Assembly: GCA_017429205.1 (NCBI GenBank)
Contig: JAFRPH010000002.1
Span: 50,721 to 114,720 of the forward strand
Direction of reading: 5' to 3'
Length of the DNA stretch: 64,000 nt
From: Bacteroidales bacterium
GTDB lineage: Bacteria > Bacteroidota > Bacteroidia > Bacteroidales > UBA932
The notes under the pieces were generated by a model. It was not told the DNA's origin, ran no database searches, and saw only the letters and a list, made by a program, of their open reading frames with translations. The position numbers and the translations under genes were made by a program. Numbering within the stretch: position 1 is the first letter of the stretch; each line of letters begins with the position of its first letter. Shown in pieces: positions 57,138-64,000 of the stretch.

Positions 57138-58469
57138 CTACCGAGTGTAATACTCGATCATCCGTACGATGGCGCGGGCGCAGACGGGACAGAATTCCTC
57201 GCACTCGTTGATGCGCATCCGGCATTCCTGGACTGGGCGGTAGACGCCCTTCGTCTGATAGCCGGCGCCTTCGTAGACGCCGAGCTTCAGGTTCAGCAGA
57301 TTCTTCTGCTCTTGGGAGAAGGTGTTCCAGATCCGGCGGACGTCCCGCTTGTCCAGGTCGTCGAGCGGTGTGGGAATCGCGGTGCCGGCGGGGAGCATAT
57401 CCTGCCACTTGGCACCGAAGTCGTGGAGCGTGGTGATGTTGGGCTCCCAGGGCTCCGTATCCGCCGGATACGGGGTCTCCACCTGTTCGCCGTAGGCGTA
57501 CTCGTCGGCCAGGCCGCCGAAGGCGTGGCCGAACTCGTGGACCATCACCGGCGCGAAGGTGGGATGGTCGCTGTTCATGATGGTCAGGGAGTTGTAGATG
57601 CCGCCACCCCCGTAGATGGCCGTGTTGACCAGCACCACGACGTGCTCGAACGGGACGGTGCCGATGGCGTCGTACACCTTCTGCTGGGCGGAGGTGGTGA
57701 GATAACGGTCGGAATAGAAGGTGTCGAAATGGCTGTCCAGCGGTGTGCGGAGCCACTGTCCGCGGCGGGGCACGCTCACGCCGGCATCCTGAGAAGGCAC
57801 GAAGACGGCACGGACGGCGAACTTGTTCTTGCGCGAAGCGAAGGGCTCGTGGTGGAACAGGGCCTGCGCGACGCGTTCCGCATCGCCGTAGAACTTGGCC
57901 TTCTGGGAGGCGTCATAGCCCTCCGAGACCACGACGATGTCGATGGTCTCCTCCACCGGGCCGCCCTGCCAGACGACGGTGGACGAGTAGCCGTTGTCCG
58001 TCACTTTCCGGATCAGGATGTCGGCCGGGTCGATCCGATGCTTCAGGCAGGAGGAGCGGTTCCGGTGCGTGTCCGTCAGGAAGACCTCGATGTCCACCGG
58101 CCGCTTGGGGAACGGAACCTGGAAACAGTTCTCGAAAGCCCGCTGCACGCGGGTGGCCTCCTCTTCCACCTGCCATTCCTGGAACAGGGTGGAGAAGGAA
58201 TTGGCATACAGGCACTCCCCCGTCTCCGGGTCCAGGACGCGGATCTGGCCGTTGCCCTCCAGCAGCGGCGCGGACAGGTTGTGCCGCCGGCCGGCCCACA
58301 CGGAAGTCTTCAGGGCCTGCTGGAAATAGATGGCCTGGTGCGCGTTGTCCCCGCAGAACACGTAGTCCAGCCGCAGGGTGGCGTTCTCGAAGTCCTGGTC
58401 GAAGTCCCGGGCCGCGAAACCCGGCAGGGCCAGGAGAAGGGTGATGATGGACAGAAGAACCTTTTTCAT
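57138..58469 (-). CDS. M64-family (IgA-peptidase-like) metallopeptidase
   Basis: A 443-residue exported protein (signal MKKVLLSIITLLLALPGFA). A beta-rich N-terminal domain (about 20-165) precedes the peptidase, which has IDIVVVSEGYDASQKAKFYGDAERV and the zinc site VHEFGHAFGGLADEY (around 309-323; HExxH as HEFGH plus Glu). M64 members from gut bacteria cleave IgA or other host proteins; here the substrate is inferred only. A cysteine-rich end (CRMRINECEEFCPVC) may form disulfides. Its ATG shares one base with the recX stop (TGATG). Confidence 0.87.
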   Translation of the reverse strand: MKKVLLSIITLLLALPGFAARDFDQDFENATLRLDYVFCGDNAHQAIYFQQALKTSVWAGRRHNLSAPLLEGNGQIRVLDPETGECLYANSFSTLFQEWQVEEEATRVQRAFENCFQVPFPKRPVDIEVFLTDTHRNRSSCLKHRIDPADILIRKVTDNGYSSTVVWQGGPVEETIDIVVVSEGYDASQKAKFYGDAERVAQALFHHEPFASRKNKFAVRAVFVPSQDAGVSVPRRGQWLRTPLDSHFDTFYSDRYLTTSAQQKVYDAIGTVPFEHVVVLVNTAIYGGGGIYNSLTIMNSDHPTFAPVMVHEFGHAFGGLADEYAYGEQVETPYPADTEPWEPNITTLHDFGAKWQDMLPAGTAIPTPLDDLDKRDVRRIWNTFSQEQKNLLNLKLGVYEGAGYQTKGVYRPVQECRMRINECEEFCPVCARAIVRMIEYYTR

Positions 58470-58930
58470 CAGTCTTGGTTTTGCATGACACGTTTGACGG
58501 CCGCTTCCACCTCGTCATAGCCATATCCCCGCGAAAGCAGCGCCTTCAGGAGCTTCAGGCGGCACTGGGGATCGTCCTTGAGGATTCGGTATCGCTCCGC
58601 GGCCAGTTTATCCAGTTTCGAGGCCGCCTTCGCAGGGTCGATCTCCTGCAGGGCCTCGGCAATGATCTCATCGGAAACCCCCTTCCCGCGGAGCTGGAAG
58701 CGGATTTTCACCGCACCCCACCCCTGGAGGGCGGATTTCTCGCGGGCGAAGGCGGCGGCGTAGCGCCGGTCGTCGACGAAGCGGTCCTTGACCAGCGAGG
58801 CGACAATCCTTTCGGCGGCTTCCTCGTCGCCTTCCATCGCCTTCAGCGCCTTCCGGCGGATGTCGGAGACGCAGTACTCCATCCGCGCGCACTGTCGCTG
58901 CAACCGTTCGAGGACCTTCTTCTCTTCCAT
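58469..58930 (-). CDS. recX: RecX regulatory protein
   Basis: A 153-residue RecX of typical length, made of three-helix repeats: DEEAAERIVASLVKDRFVDDRRYAAAFAREKSALQGWGAVKIRFQLRGKGV is the conserved core. It binds RecA filaments and lowers RecA activity. It lies between the patatin and M64 genes in a tight operon; recA itself begins 5 kb away on the other strand. Gap to patatin is 4 bases. Confidence 0.9.
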   Translation of the reverse strand: MEEKKVLERLQRQCARMEYCVSDIRRKALKAMEGDEEAAERIVASLVKDRFVDDRRYAAAFAREKSALQGWGAVKIRFQLRGKGVSDEIIAEALQEIDPAKAASKLDKLAAERYRILKDDPQCRLKLLKALLSRGYGYDEVEAAVKRVMQNQD

Positions 58931-58934
58931 ACGC

Positions 58935-61334
58935 CTAGAAATCGAAGCCGAGGGACAGGTAGGCGCCCACCTTGCGGGTCATCGAAGACCAGTGGACGAG
59001 GGCCTTGAACGGGCCCACGATGGTGTCGTAGGCATAGCCCAGGCCGAAGCCGTAGAGGTTCTCGCCGGTTTCGAACTGGCGGAAGCTGTAGAAGTCGCGG
59101 GAGTAGTTGAAGGCCGCGGTGATGTAGTTGTTGCGGTAGAACTCGTAGCGGAGGTCGGAGCGGAGGACGACCAGGTTGTTGCGCCGGAACGCGGCGTTGT
59201 TGATGCCGATGAACGGCAGCTGGTGGTCCACGTACCGCCCGAACATCTCGCCGCCGAGGACGTTGGCGAACGGAATCGGGATGTCGTCGCCGAAGATGAA
59301 GCGGAAGCCGCCCAGCATCGACAGGGTGAAGCGCCGGCCGATGGGGACGGGCATCTGGCCCGAGCCCGAGACGATGCCGAAGAAGCCCGGATAGCCGGGA
59401 CCGTCGAACATGCGGGAGACCAGGTCGTAGCGCAGGTGCGCGGAGAAGCCCTGGCGCGGGAAATAGCCGTCGTCCAGCGTGTAGGCGGTTCCGTCGATGA
59501 ACACGCCCGGGTAGTCCATCTTCCACAGGGAGCGGTCATAGTCTCCGATCACGTCGCTCGCCAGCAGGTGCGCGATGTTGAAATAGGTGTTCTGCAGGCC
59601 GCCCTTGACGTCGAAGTTCGACCATTCCATATTGGAGGCGTACACCTCCTGCGTAGTGGTCAGGTAGGCGACGTTGAAGCGGTTCTCCCCCATCAGGAAG
59701 TTGTTGTGGTCCGTCCAGCGGAGGTCCGCCCGAATGTTGAAGGTGGGCCACTTGGGCGTCTCGTAGGCGTAATGGACGTCCAGGTAGGGATTCGCGCCCA
59801 CGCGGGCGGTGATGTCCAGGGACGAGCCGCGCATCGCCGTCGTGTTCAGGCCCACGTTCAGCAGCAGGGACACGAGTTCCTCCGTGTCCAGCCGGAAGCC
59901 CACGCCCAGCAGGTGCTTCGGGCCCCGCTTGCAGTTGATCCGCAGGCGGAACGGCTCCTCCTTGCCCAGCATGTCGTAGCTGACATACTCGTAGGAGCCC
60001 TTGCCGAAGATGGTGTTCAGGGCGTCCTCCACGTCGTTGCGGGAGATGCGGTCGCCGGCGTGGACCTTGAGTTTCGCCCGCAGGTAGTCCGCTTCCTTGC
60101 CGGAGACGCCCAGGATCTCGATGCTGTCGATGAGCACGGGGGTGCGGTCGATGTCGATGGCCTTCGGGCCGGCGTACCGGAGGGTGTCGGTGCCCAGCGT
60201 GTCGCGGATGTGGGCCAGTTCGTCCGCCATCTCCTCGGCGGCCTTGTAGCCGCGGCGGAGCATCGTGTCGATGGCCACGGCGTCGAAACTCATCATCCCG
60301 TAGCCGGTGAGGTCCGGCTTGATGCGCACGTCGACGCTGCCGACGTTCCGCTCGAAGGCGTCCTCGGCGAACATGTCGATGCCCCGCCAGAGGATGTCGG
60401 CGATGTTGTGGATCTCCTCGTAGCCGGACTTGGAGTCGGACAGGTCCACGCCGATGACGATGTCGGCGCCCATCTGCCGGGCGAGGTCCACCGGGAAGTT
60501 GTTGCGCATGCCGCCGTCCACCAGCACCATGCCACGGGTGCGGACCGGGGAGAAGTAGCCCGGGATGGACATCGTGGAGCGCATCGCCGTGTTGAGGTTG
60601 CCGTTGTGCCAGACTTTCGCCCGGCCGGAGACGACGTCCGTCGCCACGCAGGCGAACGGGACCGGCAGGCGGAGGAAGTCCGTGGAATCGGCATAGCCCG
60701 GCGTGAGGCTGGAGATCAGGTACTGGACGTTCTGGCCGAAGATATAGCCGGAAGGAAGGCTGCTCATCAGGCTCTTCAGCACCATCCCGTCGGCGTTGCC
60801 GTCGCCGGCCGCGAGGTGCAGCTTGCCGTCCGTGGGATTCGCGTAGCGGATGTCCTCCTCTAGCTGGTTCTGGTAGTCCTTGACGCTATAGTAGAAAGGG
60901 AAGGACAGGGCGAACTTCTCCTTGTACCGCCGCCGTCCGTAGGGGATGTATTCCCAGTCGATCCGGTCGCTCATCGTGCGGTCCCAGTCGAGGTTCCGCA
61001 TCAGGGAGTCCAGGAACTCCGGGGAGTAGCCCATCGCATAGACGCCGCCGATGAGGCCGCCGATGCTCGTTCCCACGACCATGTCCACCGGGAACTTGTA
61101 CTGTTCCAGGTACTTGAGCGCGCCCACGGTCGCCGCGCCCTTGGCGCCGCCGCCGCTGAGCACGAGCGCCAGCGTGGGGCGGTGCTTGCGGATCTTGTCC
61201 ATCCGGGCGCGCATCTCGGCGACGGCCTTCTCGTCGGAAGGGTCCAGACCGAAGCCGGAGGACTTGGTGGTCTGCGCCGACAGGATCGCGGAGGCGGACA
61301 GGAACAGGAGCAGGATGAGCAGATATCTTTTCAT
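58935..61334 (-). CDS. Patatin-like phospholipase with POTRA and outer-membrane barrel domains
   Basis: A 799-residue exported protein (signal to about residue 21). The patatin domain (53-330) has the oxyanion loop SGGGAKG (60-66), nucleophile Ser90 in GTSIGG and Asp273 in VDGGMRNN. A POTRA-like segment follows (IDSIEILGVSGKEADYLRAKLKVHAGDRISRNDVEDALN), then a BamA-like barrel ending in YLSLGFDF, the last residue Phe. This PlpD-type autotransporter-like form would place the phospholipase at or beyond the outer membrane. It lies 4 bases after rlmN. Confidence 0.9.
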   Translation of the reverse strand: MKRYLLILLLFLSASAILSAQTTKSSGFGLDPSDEKAVAEMRARMDKIRKHRPTLALVLSGGGAKGAATVGALKYLEQYKFPVDMVVGTSIGGLIGGVYAMGYSPEFLDSLMRNLDWDRTMSDRIDWEYIPYGRRRYKEKFALSFPFYYSVKDYQNQLEEDIRYANPTDGKLHLAAGDGNADGMVLKSLMSSLPSGYIFGQNVQYLISSLTPGYADSTDFLRLPVPFACVATDVVSGRAKVWHNGNLNTAMRSTMSIPGYFSPVRTRGMVLVDGGMRNNFPVDLARQMGADIVIGVDLSDSKSGYEEIHNIADILWRGIDMFAEDAFERNVGSVDVRIKPDLTGYGMMSFDAVAIDTMLRRGYKAAEEMADELAHIRDTLGTDTLRYAGPKAIDIDRTPVLIDSIEILGVSGKEADYLRAKLKVHAGDRISRNDVEDALNTIFGKGSYEYVSYDMLGKEEPFRLRINCKRGPKHLLGVGFRLDTEELVSLLLNVGLNTTAMRGSSLDITARVGANPYLDVHYAYETPKWPTFNIRADLRWTDHNNFLMGENRFNVAYLTTTQEVYASNMEWSNFDVKGGLQNTYFNIAHLLASDVIGDYDRSLWKMDYPGVFIDGTAYTLDDGYFPRQGFSAHLRYDLVSRMFDGPGYPGFFGIVSGSGQMPVPIGRRFTLSMLGGFRFIFGDDIPIPFANVLGGEMFGRYVDHQLPFIGINNAAFRRNNLVVLRSDLRYEFYRNNYITAAFNYSRDFYSFRQFETGENLYGFGLGYAYDTIVGPFKALVHWSSMTRKVGAYLSLGFDF

Positions 61335-61338
61335 AGGT

Positions 61339-62367
61339 CTATGCGTGGTTGTGCTGCCCGGCCAGGAGGCCGCAGGCGGCGAAGATGTCCTCGCCCCGGG
61401 AGGCGCGGATGGTGGCGGTGACGCCGCCGCGGGTCAGGCGGTCCCGGAAGGCCTCCATCGCCGCCTGCGGGCTGGTGCCGTACGGGAAATTCGGGATTTG
61501 ATGGAACCGGATGAGGTTCACGCGGCACTCCAGGCCGTGAAGCAGGCGCAGGAGGGCGTCCGCGTGGCGGGGCGTGTCGTTGTGCCCGGCGAACATCGTG
61601 TATTCGAAGCTCACGCGGCGCTGGCCGGTGAAATCATATTGGCGGAGAAGGTCGATGACCTGCTGCACCGGATAGGCCTTCTGCACAGGCATCAGGGCGA
61701 AGCGCTCTTCGGGGAAAGGGTCGTGCAGGCTCACGGCCAGATGGCACTTGCACTCGTCCAGGAAGCGTTTCAGGTTCGGGAGGACGCCGATGGTGGAGAG
61801 GGTGATGCGCTTGGGGCTCCAGCCGAAACCCCAGTCCGCGGTGAGGACCTCGATGGCCCGTTTCACCTCCTCCCAGTTGTCCAGGGGCTCGCCCATGCCC
61901 ATAAAGACGGTGTTCGTCAGCTCCGCCGCCTCGTCGACGCCGAAGAACTGGGAGAGGATGTCGGCCGCGGAAAGATTCCCGTGGAAGCCCTGCCGGCCGG
62001 TCATACAGAACTTGCAGCCCATCTTGCACCCGGCCTGGGAGGACACGCACAGCGTCTTGCGGTCGCCGTCGGGAATCATCACGGCCTCCACGGCGTTGCC
62101 GGGGTCGCCGTTCACGGGGAACAGGTACTTGCAGGTGCCGTCGACGGACTCCGCCTTGTCCAGCGGGAGGGCGACGCCCACTTCGTACCGCTCCTCCAAC
62201 CGCTCGCGGCCCGCCTTGGAGATGTTCGTCATTTCAGCAATAGAGCGCACGCGCTTGCCGTAGATCCACTGGGCGATCTGCCCTCCCGTGAATCCCGGCA
62301 GCCCCGCCGCCAGGGCGATTTCCTTGAGTTCGGCGGGCGTCTTTCCGAGGAGCCTTGTCTTTTGCAT
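61339..62367 (-). CDS. rlmN: 23S rRNA/tRNA adenine-C2 methyltransferase (radical SAM)
   Basis: A 342-residue RlmN. The 4Fe-4S motif CKMGCKFC (Cys114, 118, 121; CX3CX2C) is in CVSSQAGCKMGCKFCMTG; GMGEPLDNW is the GGE-equivalent motif, and the second catalytic Cys is in the C-terminal FAACGLLAG. It methylates A2503 of 23S rRNA and A37 of some tRNAs. The start at 62367 is chosen over upstream codons because the promoter box ends 8 bases before it. First gene of the rlmN-patatin-recX-M64 operon. Confidence 0.95.
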   Translation of the reverse strand: MQKTRLLGKTPAELKEIALAAGLPGFTGGQIAQWIYGKRVRSIAEMTNISKAGRERLEERYEVGVALPLDKAESVDGTCKYLFPVNGDPGNAVEAVMIPDGDRKTLCVSSQAGCKMGCKFCMTGRQGFHGNLSAADILSQFFGVDEAAELTNTVFMGMGEPLDNWEEVKRAIEVLTADWGFGWSPKRITLSTIGVLPNLKRFLDECKCHLAVSLHDPFPEERFALMPVQKAYPVQQVIDLLRQYDFTGQRRVSFEYTMFAGHNDTPRHADALLRLLHGLECRVNLIRFHQIPNFPYGTSPQAAMEAFRDRLTRGGVTATIRASRGEDIFAACGLLAGQHNHA

Positions 62368-62375
62368 ATTGTCTA

Positions 62376-62407
62376 CAAATTTAACATTTTTGTAAGAATT
62401 ATACAAA
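62376..62407 (-). promoter_or_regulatory. Promoter of the rlmN operon
   Basis: Minus-strand TTTG (62404-62407), 20-base spacer, TAAATTTG (62376-62383), very close to the ATG. Confidence 0.75.
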
Positions 62408-62447
62408 GTCCCGGTACTTGTATACGGAACAGAAAAGCAGAACGAAC

Positions 62448-63734
62448 ATGAACCAGACCATCCTCATCACCCTCATCGCGGCCGCCGTCGTCGCCGTCGC
62501 CCTCATCGCCCTCGTCATCGCCTGGGTCCGCAAGGACGCGCAGTTACGGACCTCGGAGGCGCTCCGAGAAAGTGAAAGGGCCCAGCACGAAAGGGCCATG
62601 GACGAAGTCAAGGCCGGCCACGAGAAGGCCATCGCCGAGCTCAAGGAAGGCCAGCAGAAGGCCATCGACGCGGCCCGGACCGCGCTGGCCCTCGAGAACG
62701 AGAAAACCCTCAAGGCCCGCGAGGAGGCCCTCAAGCAGGAAGCCGCCGAGACGATGAAAACCATCACCGGCGGCCTGGACCGGAACATCCAGGAGATGAA
62801 GGCGGCCTTCGAGGCGCAGAAGAAGTCCCAGGCCGAGGAGAGCTCCGCCATCAAGACGCAGTTCGCCGAGACGGTCCGGCACCTCAAGGAGCAGACCGAC
62901 ACCATCGGCAACAAGGCCGAGACCCTGGCCAGCGCCCTCAAGGGCCAGAACAAGATGCAGGGCATCTTCGGGGAGACCATCCTCGAGAACATCCTCCAGG
63001 CCGAAGGCCTGCGCGAAGGGCACGACTACGACGCCGAGTTCTGGCTCCGCGACCGCAAGGGCAACTTCATCCAGAACGAGGAGACCGGCCGGCACATGCG
63101 TCCGGACTTCGCCCTCCACTTCCCCGACGACACCGACGTCCTCATCGACTCCAAGGTGTCCCTGAGCGCCCTGGCGGACTATTTCGACGCCGAGACGCCC
63201 GAGGAGCGGGCCGCCGCCGCCCGCCGGAACCTCGAGTCCATCCGCAGCCACATCAAGGAACTGACGAGCAAGGAGTACCAGAAGTACGTGGAAGGCCGCA
63301 AGACGCTGGACTACGTCATCATGTTCATCCCGAACTACGGCGCCTACCAGCTCGCCAAGCAGGAGGACCCCGACGTCTTCGCCGAGGCCTTCCGGCAGAA
63401 CATCCTCATCACCACCGAGGAGACCCTCATCCCCTTCCTGCGGCTCATCCGCACCGCCTGGGTGCAGATGGAGCAGATGGAGAACATCACCGAAATCGTG
63501 AAGGCGGCCGAGGATATGGTCGAGCGCGTGGGGCTCTTCTGCCGGTACAACGCCGCCCTGGAGAACGACCTCCAGAAAGTCCTCGACGGCTTCCGGGAGA
63601 ACACGAACCGCCTGGTCGACGGCAAGCAGAGCATCGTCAAGGCCGCCTACCGCGCCATCGGCCACGGCATTGCCGCGCCCGCCGGCAAGAACACCCTCCC
63701 CGCCCTCAACGCACCTCTTTCCGCGGAAGATTGA
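62448..63734 (+). CDS. rmuC: RmuC-family DNA recombination protein
   Basis: A 428-residue protein: an N-terminal membrane anchor (about 4-25), a long coiled coil (28-165, rich in Glu/Lys/Ala), then the RmuC nuclease-like domain (MQGIFGETILENILQAEGLREGHDYDAEFWLRD, RPDFALHFPDDTDVLIDSKVSLSALADYFD, VIMFIPNYGAYQLA) with the PD-(D/E)XK signature Asp...DSK. It limits inversions at short repeats in E. coli. The ATG at 62448 fits the anchor. It precedes recA by 138 bases. Confidence 0.92.
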   Translation: MNQTILITLIAAAVVAVALIALVIAWVRKDAQLRTSEALRESERAQHERAMDEVKAGHEKAIAELKEGQQKAIDAARTALALENEKTLKAREEALKQEAAETMKTITGGLDRNIQEMKAAFEAQKKSQAEESSAIKTQFAETVRHLKEQTDTIGNKAETLASALKGQNKMQGIFGETILENILQAEGLREGHDYDAEFWLRDRKGNFIQNEETGRHMRPDFALHFPDDTDVLIDSKVSLSALADYFDAETPEERAAAARRNLESIRSHIKELTSKEYQKYVEGRKTLDYVIMFIPNYGAYQLAKQEDPDVFAEAFRQNILITTEETLIPFLRLIRTAWVQMEQMENITEIVKAAEDMVERVGLFCRYNAALENDLQKVLDGFRENTNRLVDGKQSIVKAAYRAIGHGIAAPAGKNTLPALNAPLSAED

Positions 63735-63817
63735 TAATGTACCGCGGTCTGGCACAATCTTGCCGTATCTTTGCACCCGGATAGCGACAAAGCGCTTTTA
63801 TTTACCATTTTATTTCC

Positions 63818-63825
63818 TAACTTTG
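63818..63825 (+). promoter_or_regulatory. -7 promoter element upstream of recA
   Basis: TAACTTTG 48 bases before the recA ATG; another perfect box TATCTTTG lies at 63766-63773. Neither has a clear -33 element, so two start sites are possible. No LexA-like palindrome was recognised. Confidence 0.45.
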
Positions 63826-63872
63826 TACCAATCGGGCAAGCGTTGCCCGGGAAACGAATAACAAACAACATT

Positions 63873-64000
63873 ATGGCTAAAGCAGTAGAAGAAAAGACCG
63901 GTGCGGAAGTCAATGCCGCCAAACTGAAGGCATTGCAGGCGACGATCGACAAGATCGAGAAGGATTACGGGAAAGGTACCATCATGAAGTTGGGAGATCA
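63873..64000 (+). CDS. recA: RecA recombinase (5' part, runs off the window)
   Basis: The first 42 codons read MAKAVEEKTGAEVN and continue with LKALQATIDKIEKDYGKGTIMKLGD, the typical RecA N-terminal helix and the GKG-IM block. The gene continues past the right edge. RecA pairs homologous DNA strands and drives SOS induction; its regulators RecX and RmuC are nearby. Confidence 0.92.
   Translation, partial: MAKAVEEKTGAEVNAAKLKALQATIDKIEKDYGKGTIMKLGD

Overview
The window looks like chromosomal DNA from a GC-rich member of the Bacteroidales, probably gut-associated. The evidence is the Bacteroidota-type promoters (TAnnTTTG at -7, often TTTG or TTG about 20 bases upstream), the near absence of Shine-Dalgarno sequences, a TonB-type barrel with a LytTR two-component system, many secreted glycoside hydrolases with lipoprotein signals, a fused formiminotransferase-cyclodeaminase in the hut operon, and an MMPL-acyltransferase fusion of the aryl-polyene/flexirubin type. 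Genus is not resolved. All calls come from reading translations and motifs by eye; no searches were run.

Layout. 1-7300 (minus): split 5'-nucleotidase part, ABC exporter pair, holA, an unknown exported protein and a GH3 lipoprotein. 7300-10650 (minus): a compact HsdR_N-cca-xerC-hpf operon ending in a clear terminator, followed by a degraded gene remnant. 10673-21656 (minus): nine tightly coupled genes for a lipid-like product: small flippase, LolA, hotdog dehydratase, GT2, MMPL-PlsC-methyltransferase-like fusion, alpha/beta hydrolase, PaaK/F390-type ligase, a second acyltransferase, and an SGNH hydrolase fused to a glutamate-racemase-type domain. No ketosynthase or carrier protein accompanies them. 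21749-22800: a glycine-rich protein with a calcium-loop motif and two tRNA-Lys genes.

22884-34449: a lipoprotein, manC, a GH109 enzyme, an N-acetylhexosamine-kinase-like gene, GH3, a cysteine desulfidase, an SDR and another GH3 of xylosidase type. 34544-36037: a flippase-family protein. 36152-42590: a complete histidine degradation operon (ftcD-hutU-hutH-hutI) preceded by an operator-like palindrome. 42610-45730: an AT-richer island that starts with a 96-base nested palindrome and holds a MORN-TonB protein, an STM3941-like protein and seven very small membrane proteins with recurring short palindromes.

45748-53499 (minus): outer-membrane barrel, LytTR histidine kinase and response regulator, GH43 and GH30 with almost no spacing, apparently a regulated glycan-use locus. 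53606-57050: pgi and, divergently, an acid phosphatase-GDPD fusion. 57138-62367 (minus): rlmN, patatin, recX and an M64 peptidase in one operon. 62448-64000: rmuC and the start of recA. No transposase, phage genes or CRISPR array were seen. Two families of short palindromic repeats are scattered through the window, including in-frame copies inside two proteins.
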